From VGBK01 sp964354255 (lineage in GTDB: Bacteria; Actinomycetota; Acidimicrobiia; Spongiisociales; UBA11373): 64,000 nucleotides of DNA. How positions within the stretch are numbered: position 1 is the stretch's first letter; each line of letters starts with the position of its first letter. The notes beneath the pieces are model-generated. The model made no database searches. It had not been told where the DNA came from and worked only from the letters and a program-made list of their open reading frames with translations. This document shows positions 61,162 through 64,000 of the stretch, one piece after another. The translations under genes and the position numbers were made by a program. The DNA is taken from the NCBI GenBank assembly GCA_964354255.1, contig CAYGYX010000003.1, forward strand, positions 21,887 through 85,886, read 5' to 3'.

Positions 61162-62940
61162 ATGCCGTCTGATCATTCCCTGCACCGCGGCTGGGGCAGG
61201 CGATTCGGCCTCCTGCTGACCGTCGGCATCGCCGCGCTCCTCGCCATGGGAGCCACCCTGGCCGTCTCCTCCTGGCTCTCCGCCAAGGAGGCCGCCCATG
61301 CCGAGGCCGAGCTGGAGAAGGCCGGCGATTCACTGGTGGCGGCGCTGCAGGTGGCCTTCACCGAGGTCGAGGGGCAGACGGCGGCGCTCGCCAGCCTGTT
61401 CTCGGCGACCGGGGAGGTGAGCGCGGAGGAGTTCGACGCCTTCGTCACCCACCTGGGCACCATCGCGGGGACGATCGGGGCCGGCTACGCCGTACAGGTG
61501 CCCGAGGGGAGCCTGGCGGCCTTCCAGGCTCAGGTGCAGGAGGCGGACCCCTCCTTCGAGGTATTCGCCATCGACGAGCTCGGACGCACCCGCTCGGTTA
61601 CCGACACCGGTGCCCACACGGTGATCCTCCACTTCGCCTCGGCCGAGCCGGCCGCCGGCCTCAAGGGCATGTGCCTGTACTCCGACCAGGCCGCGGCCGC
61701 CACCGTCGACACCGCTCTCCGCACCGACGACATGCTGCTCACCCCGTTCCTCCGCCTGCCGGGAGACCAGGACACCGATGGCCTCGTGGCCTACCGGCGC
61801 GTGCCGGTCGACGCCGACGCCGAGCCCGCCCTGGTCGCCATCCCCATCGACCTGGGCCAGGTACTGGCCGCCCGGGGCTTTGGCGGCAGGTGGCACTGGC
61901 AGGTCACCGACCTGGGCGACGGCCAGGTGATCGGGTCGGCCTCGCCACCATCGGAGGCACCCCCCTACATCGATCATATCCAGGTCGGCCGCCGCGTCTG
62001 GCAGGTCGAGGTGGTCCGGGCCGGCCGCGCCGCCCCGGCGCAGCCCCCGTCCCAGAAGTGGGTGGTGTTGCTCGTGGGGACACTGGTCAGCCTCATCACC
62101 GGGGCCGCTGTCTGGCTCACGGCGGCGCGACTGCGCGGCCGCCGCGAGGAAAGACAGCTGCGCGCGGGCATCGCCGCCCGGGACCGCTTCCTCGCCTCGG
62201 TGAGCCACGAGCTGCGTACCCCACTCACCGGCATCGTCGGCTTCCTCGAGGCCATGCCCGAAGTCGACCGGCTCAGCCCTGAGCAGCAGGAGCACATCGC
62301 CATCGCCCTCGAGCAGTCGTGGGAGTTGAAGAGCCTGGTCGAGGACCTACTGGCCGGGACCCGCAGCGACGGCGAGCTCCTCAAGGCGACCCCCGTTGCC
62401 GTGGATCTGGCCGACGAGGTCTCCCGCCTGCTCACCAACATCCCCCGTGCCACCCGGGATCAGATCGGCGCGGTGTCGGGCGGGGCGCGGGCGTGGGCCA
62501 ATCCCGCCCGGGTGCGTCAGGTCCTGCGCAACCTCCTCGACAATGCCGTCAAGCACGGCGCACCCCCCATCGAGCTCGGCATTTCCTCGGGAGCGGACGG
62601 GAACGCCCGAGTCGAGGTGACCGACCACGGCCCGGGGCTATCACCCGAGCAGGTCCCCTACCTCTTCGCCCCCTACCAGACGATGCACGGGAACCCAGGC
62701 CAGCCGGACAACATCGGACTTGGCCTCTGGCTCTCCCGGCGCCTTGCCCGCCTCATGGGCGGGGACATCACCTACCACCGCCGCGACGGCCTCACCGTCT
62801 TCGAGTTGCGGCTCCCCGGCGCCCCTTCCCCCGCGGAGCCCGCCCCGGCTCCCGAACCGGGCGGAGCACGATCGCCGGCCGGCTCCCCCATCGCACCCGG
62901 CCAGGACCTGTCACCGGTGGGCTCGGCTCGCTCCAGCTGA
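61162..62940 (+). CDS. Orphan sensor histidine kinase with CHASE domain
   Basis: 592 residues: membrane helix 1 (about 15-37), an extracellular CHASE-type sensor (about 60-270, with the FVTHLGTIAGTIGAGY and AYRRVPVDAD segments), helix 2 (about 297-320), HisKA with SVSHELRTPLTGIVGF (His349) and HATPase_c with N-box RNLLDNAVKHG, G1 DHGPGLSPEQ and G2 GLGLWLSRRLA. A Pro/Ala-rich tail (about 550-592) is of unknown role. No response regulator is adjacent. ATG at 61162. Confidence 0.88.
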   Translation: MPSDHSLHRGWGRRFGLLLTVGIAALLAMGATLAVSSWLSAKEAAHAEAELEKAGDSLVAALQVAFTEVEGQTAALASLFSATGEVSAEEFDAFVTHLGTIAGTIGAGYAVQVPEGSLAAFQAQVQEADPSFEVFAIDELGRTRSVTDTGAHTVILHFASAEPAAGLKGMCLYSDQAAAATVDTALRTDDMLLTPFLRLPGDQDTDGLVAYRRVPVDADAEPALVAIPIDLGQVLAARGFGGRWHWQVTDLGDGQVIGSASPPSEAPPYIDHIQVGRRVWQVEVVRAGRAAPAQPPSQKWVVLLVGTLVSLITGAAVWLTAARLRGRREERQLRAGIAARDRFLASVSHELRTPLTGIVGFLEAMPEVDRLSPEQQEHIAIALEQSWELKSLVEDLLAGTRSDGELLKATPVAVDLADEVSRLLTNIPRATRDQIGAVSGGARAWANPARVRQVLRNLLDNAVKHGAPPIELGISSGADGNARVEVTDHGPGLSPEQVPYLFAPYQTMHGNPGQPDNIGLGLWLSRRLARLMGGDITYHRRDGLTVFELRLPGAPSPAEPAPAPEPGGARSPAGSPIAPGQDLSPVGSARSS

Positions 62941-63114
62941 GCGCCGACCGCCGACCCGGCGAGCGCCGACAGCCGCAGTCGCCAGCCTCCGCGTGAGGCG
63001 CGTTGGGCGGGCGTCCGGGTTAGTCCATGCCGATGGTGGGATGGCATAGCTGATGGTGGGGGCGGCTCCTGTGGCCCGGCGTGGGGCGGGCCGCCGAGGG
63101 AAGAGCCGATCCCC
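62941..63114. other. Convergent intergenic region
   Basis: 174 bases between the convergent kinase and RTX-repeat genes. It contains a GATGGTGGG direct repeat 20 bases apart (63032-63040 and 63052-63060) and an ATGCC/GGCAT small hairpin. No T-rich bidirectional terminator was seen. Confidence 0.4.
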
Positions 63115-63936
63115 CTACTCGCACTGCGAGGTCACCTCGGCAACGCAGGTGTCCGTCCCGGCGCCCCCGAAGATGCCGTCGCTGCCGGTCCCTCCGATCA
63201 GGCGGTCGTTGCCCCCGTTGCCCCAAAGGTAGTCGTCCCCGCCTTCACCACGGAGCACATTGCTGCGGTCGTCGCCGCTCAGGAGGTCGGCCCCCAAGGT
63301 GCCATAGACCGACTCGATGCCGGTTCCGGAACCCGCCGAGGTGAAGGTGGCAACTACCCCAACCATGGCTTTCACACCGAAGTAAGGAGTACCAGGCAGG
63401 TCGAGGTTCACCTCCACCCAGGGGCCAACAAAGCTGGTCGTCGCCGCTGGTGCATTGCGCAGGTCCAAGATGTCCCGACCCGCTCCCCCATCGACCAGTT
63501 GGTCGTCACCACCGACTACCCGCCGCAGCAGGATGCGATCGGCGCCCCCCTGCCCGTACAGGCGACTCACCGCACCCTCCCCCGGGTCGAGCACATCGTT
63601 GCCCGGCCCCCCGTAGAAGGTGTCGAAAGCGGACCCGCCCGAAATCACATCGTTCCCAGCGTCGCCCCATACCCTGTTGGTGCCTTCACCCGCCCAGATG
63701 GTGTCGTTACCGTCCCCACCGCAGATAATGTCGTCGCCCTTGTAGCCGTAGATAGTGTCGTTGCCACCCAGCCCGGCGATCACATCGTTGAAGTCGGTGC
63801 CGTAGAGCGTGTCCGGCCCCGGCGTCCCCACCCTGGTGGCGGGCACCCCGTTACACATCACCGCCGCCGACCCCGCCGCCGCCGGCAAGGCCGCCACCGC
63901 CAGCACCGCCAGCACCAGCACACCCCGAATGCGCAT
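63115..63936 (-). CDS. Secreted RTX (calcium-binding nonapeptide repeat) protein
   Basis: 273 residues from ATG at 63936, which has GGGAGG seven bases upstream. A signal peptide covers about residues 1-24 (ending AAAGSAA). Two blocks of GGxGxDxUx repeats follow (about 35-115 and 200-255; for example GGNDTIYG, GGDGNDTIW, GGGDDYLWG-like) separated by a non-repeat middle. Such repeats form a calcium beta-roll. No type I secretion signal partner or protease/toxin domain is seen, so a Sec-exported surface or matrix protein is more likely than a haemolysin. The last residues SQCE pair with an upstream Cys. Confidence 0.85.
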   Translation of the reverse strand: MRIRGVLVLAVLAVAALPAAAGSAAVMCNGVPATRVGTPGPDTLYGTDFNDVIAGLGGNDTIYGYKGDDIICGGDGNDTIWAGEGTNRVWGDAGNDVISGGSAFDTFYGGPGNDVLDPGEGAVSRLYGQGGADRILLRRVVGGDDQLVDGGAGRDILDLRNAPAATTSFVGPWVEVNLDLPGTPYFGVKAMVGVVATFTSAGSGTGIESVYGTLGADLLSGDDRSNVLRGEGGDDYLWGNGGNDRLIGGTGSDGIFGGAGTDTCVAEVTSQCE

Positions 63937-64000
63937 GATCCGCCTCCCTCTCACCGTCGGGCCGTCAAGGCTCCCGCCAAGCGTACGCCTCATCCCGGCG

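Noticed and set aside
63115..63936. Haemolysin toxin
   Set aside because: Only calcium-binding repeats are present; no acylation site, pore-forming segment or toxin operon.

Overview
The window is a GC-rich bacterial chromosome segment of the actinobacterial type. The taxonomic evidence is gene content and order. MihF (actinobacterial integration host factor) sits next to gmk and rpoZ. The order alaS-ruvX-mltG-aroE ... aroC-aroK-aroB-pepQ-efp-nusB-pyrR and the order ruvB-ruvA-ruvC-yebC-pdxT-pdxS-pimA-patA-pgsA-thrS are both typical of Actinomycetota. PriA lacks helicase motifs, EF-P has an unmodified-type lysine tip, and secreted proteins carry Thr-rich linkers. The Thr-rich linkers and the type IV pilus suggest Acidimicrobiia or a neighbouring uncultured class, but this is inference. 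Three 100-N gaps (27095-27194, 55241-55340, 57634-57733) show a draft, probably metagenome-derived, assembly. No rRNA, tRNA, CRISPR array, insertion sequence or prophage was seen.

Layout. Positions 1-9.1 kb (minus strand): a pyrimidine operon, pyrR-pyrB-pyrC-pyrD-pyrF, runs on into mihF-gmk-rpoZ-coaBC-priA-def-(fmt). It is headed by a compact PyrR-responsive leader with an 18-codon peptide and an embedded intrinsic terminator. 9.1-14.0 kb: nusB, efp, an M24 peptidase and the shikimate genes aroB, aroK and aroC. 14.0-23.5 kb: a complete monoderm-type type IV pilus machine (pilB, pilT, pilC, pilA, pilD, pilM, pilN, pilO and a PilP-like protein) inserted between aroE and aroC, with a decayed second pilin. 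23.6-33.8 kb: aroE, mltG, ruvX, alaS (falsely split by an assembly gap), rarA, aspS, hisS and a metallo-beta-lactamase hydrolase. 33.9-37.7 kb: a three-gene minor-pilin/adhesin cassette with a large pilin carrying Ig-like domains. 37.8-43.3 kb: rel, secF, secD and yajC. 43.4-49.9 kb: tgt, queA, ruvBAC, yebC, pdxT and pdxS. 50-52.5 kb: phosphatidylinositol (mannoside) synthesis genes.

Near 52.5 kb the coding strand switches. A second EF-G paralogue and an unknown protein (cut by a gap) read on the plus strand, thrS reads on the minus strand, and beyond the third gap lie an acyl-CoA ligase, a HEAT-like protein, a small VOC protein, an orphan CHASE histidine kinase and a secreted RTX-repeat protein.

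Most minus-strand neighbours overlap by 4 bases (ATGA or GTGA), so the housekeeping block is probably read as a few long, translationally coupled transcripts. The two pilus loci together supply motors, platform, major pilin, prepilin peptidase and minor pilins. No PilQ secretin is present, as expected for a cell with one membrane.
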